From an uncultured Bacilli bacterium (GTDB lineage Bacteria; Bacillota_I; Bacilli_A; RF39; UBA660), in NCBI GenBank assembly GCA_910585335.1, contig CAJUCU010000058.1, positions 1-5,528 on the forward strand: a stretch of 5,528 nt of DNA, given 5' to 3'. Both the position numbers and the translations under genes were made by a program. The notes under the pieces are model-generated. The model had not been told where the DNA came from, made no database searches, and was given only the letters and a program-made list of their open reading frames with translations. Below are positions 5,012 through 5,528 of this stretch, piece after piece (positions within the stretch are counted from its first letter, which is position 1; every line of letters starts with the position of its first letter).

Positions 5012-5528
5012 TTAGTCTATGGTGACTATAAATGGATTTTCACTCGTGCCATCTCCACTAGCGATTATGGTTCCTGGGGCAAGAGAGATTGCTGGGCGCA
5101 CACCAGAGCTACCGTTGATGCGGGTGTCGCGGATGTCGCCATTCGAGTCCAAGGAGAAGGCATAACCGTCGTAGTTGTAGAAAGAAACAGGCGACAAAGA
5201 ATAGTTCGTTTGCTTCGTATATAAATAACTAGAACTGCTATATCCAAGAGAACCATGACCTGCAAGCGTCATTTCATCTGCTGTTAAAAGCGCCACTGGA
5301 TAAGTTAAGGCCCCATTTCCATTTTCAGGGCTTACTGTGAATTTATCATTATCATTCGGACATATCACACTCGGTTTCTTCGTTCTAACATTTCTTCCAT
5401 CTGCTCCAAAGAACGTATAATCATTTCGATTTGTTCCACTCGTAATAGATGAATCCTCATCTTTACTCTTTAGTGGTCCTCTATCTATACTTCGATCATT
5501 ACACCATATCGTATCTTCTAAACTGTCA
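5012..5528 (-). CDS. Partial surface-type protein, C-terminal 171 aa with GVRP module
   Basis: The frame is open from the right edge (first full codon 5527-5525) to TAA at 5014-5012, so the gene starts outside the window. The GTG at 5368-5366 is an internal valine in KPSVICPN: it has no good ribosome binding site and coding continues upstream. Visible segments are DTIWCNDRSI (5-14), a YTFFGADGR stretch (37-45), GNGALTYPVALLTADEMTLAG (70-90), YLYTK...YSLSP (101-113) and GVRPAISLAPGT (142-153), ending GDGTSENPFIVTID. I recall similar C-terminal modules in large paralogous families of uncultured gut Firmicutes and Mollicutes, sometimes with prepilin-type N-termini. The GVRP ending resembles DUF6273 and other domains of the C-type-lectin/FGE-like kind, but this assignment is from memory. 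Residues 116-140 have abnormal codon use (see 5069-5182). A terminator follows at 4945-4994. Function is unknown; display at the cell surface is an inference. Confidence 0.8.
   Translation of the reverse strand, partial: DSLEDTIWCNDRSIDRGPLKSKDEDSSITSGTNRNDYTFFGADGRNVRTKKPSVICPNDNDKFTVSPENGNGALTYPVALLTADEMTLAGHGSLGYSSSSYLYTKQTNYSLSPVSFYNYDGYAFSLDSNGDIRDTRINGSSGVRPAISLAPGTIIASGDGTSENPFIVTID
5069..5182 (-). other. Candidate DGR-type variable region (GC-rich, NNC-codon run)
   Basis: This segment encodes residues 116-153 of the partial surface-type gene. In residues 116-140, 19 of 25 codons end in C, against 7 of 115 before it. The first two bases of these codons are diverse: TAC, AAC, TAC, GAC, TTC, TCC, GAC, GAC, ATC, CGC, GAC, ACC, CGC, ATC, AAC, AGC. 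G+C is 60% at 5101-5160 and 57% at 5041-5100, against about 28% at 4081-4140. Adenine-specific mutagenesis of AAC codons, as in diversity-generating retroelements, yields such NNC codons, and variable regions usually sit at the C-terminus of C-type-lectin-fold proteins. The constant GVRPAISLAPG stretch would then be the 3' anchor. No reverse transcriptase, accessory protein or template is present here, so recombination with GC-rich donor DNA remains an alternative. Confidence 0.45.

Noticed and set aside
5065..5265. A second minus-strand frame of 66 codons inside the surface-type gene.
   Set aside because: It is an out-of-frame shadow opened by the GC-rich patch. The other frame carries the conserved GVRPAISL and LTYPVALLTADE segments.
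5012..5528. A complete diversity-generating retroelement inside the window.
   Set aside because: Only a candidate variable region is seen. There is no reverse transcriptase, accessory gene or second near-copy of the segment on either strand here.
1..5528. tRNA or rRNA genes, CRISPR arrays, insertion sequences and known riboswitches.
   Set aside because: No cloverleaf-like segment, evenly spaced repeats, transposase or recognisable riboswitch core was found on reading both strands.

Overview
The window is AT-rich Firmicutes/Bacilli-type DNA, probably from an uncultured gut relative of the Mollicutes or Erysipelotrichia. The basis is roughly 28-30% G+C over most of it, AT-ending codons, strong AGGAGG-like ribosome binding sites, a RecD2 helicase of the kind found in bacteria without RecBCD, and a C-terminal surface-protein module ending in GVRPAISL. 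No TGA codon is needed for tryptophan (TGG is used), so the standard bacterial code fits. The lineage is an inference from style, not from a marker gene.

All supported genes are on the minus strand. From right to left they are: the C-terminal 171 residues of a surface-type protein whose start lies beyond the right edge (5012-5528); a membrane-anchored protein with two DUF5011-like Ig domains (4057-4755); mtaB, the tRNA t6A37 methylthiotransferase (2734-3999); recD2, an SF1B DNA helicase (482-2671); and a 58-residue membrane protein 35 bases behind recD2 (270-446). Most genes look like separate short transcription units. Hairpins with T-tracts follow the surface gene, the DUF5011 gene, mtaB and the 58-residue gene, and -10 elements precede the DUF5011 gene, mtaB and recD2. 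The two terminators after the DUF5011 gene and mtaB include the stop codon of the gene they end.

The left 269 bases hold no gene. They contain a possible plus-strand promoter, a perfect 9-bp inverted repeat, TCGACA repeats and a bidirectional terminator, which together could form a small plus-strand RNA unit. The 256 bases between the surface gene and the DUF5011 gene contain a terminator, an imperfect 16-bp inverted repeat whose left arm lies inside a candidate promoter, and no convincing gene.

The most interesting signal is at the 3' end of the surface-type gene. Within about 115 bases the G+C rises to about 60%, and 19 of 25 consecutive codons end in C, against 7 of the preceding 115 codons. 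The first two positions of those codons vary freely (TAC, AAC, GAC, TCC, ATC, CGC, ACC, AGC). This is the pattern expected when AAC codons of a template are mutagenised at their adenines, as in the variable region of a diversity-generating retroelement. The position also fits: C-terminal and just before a conserved GVRP end. No reverse transcriptase or template repeat is in the window, so this is a testable hypothesis.
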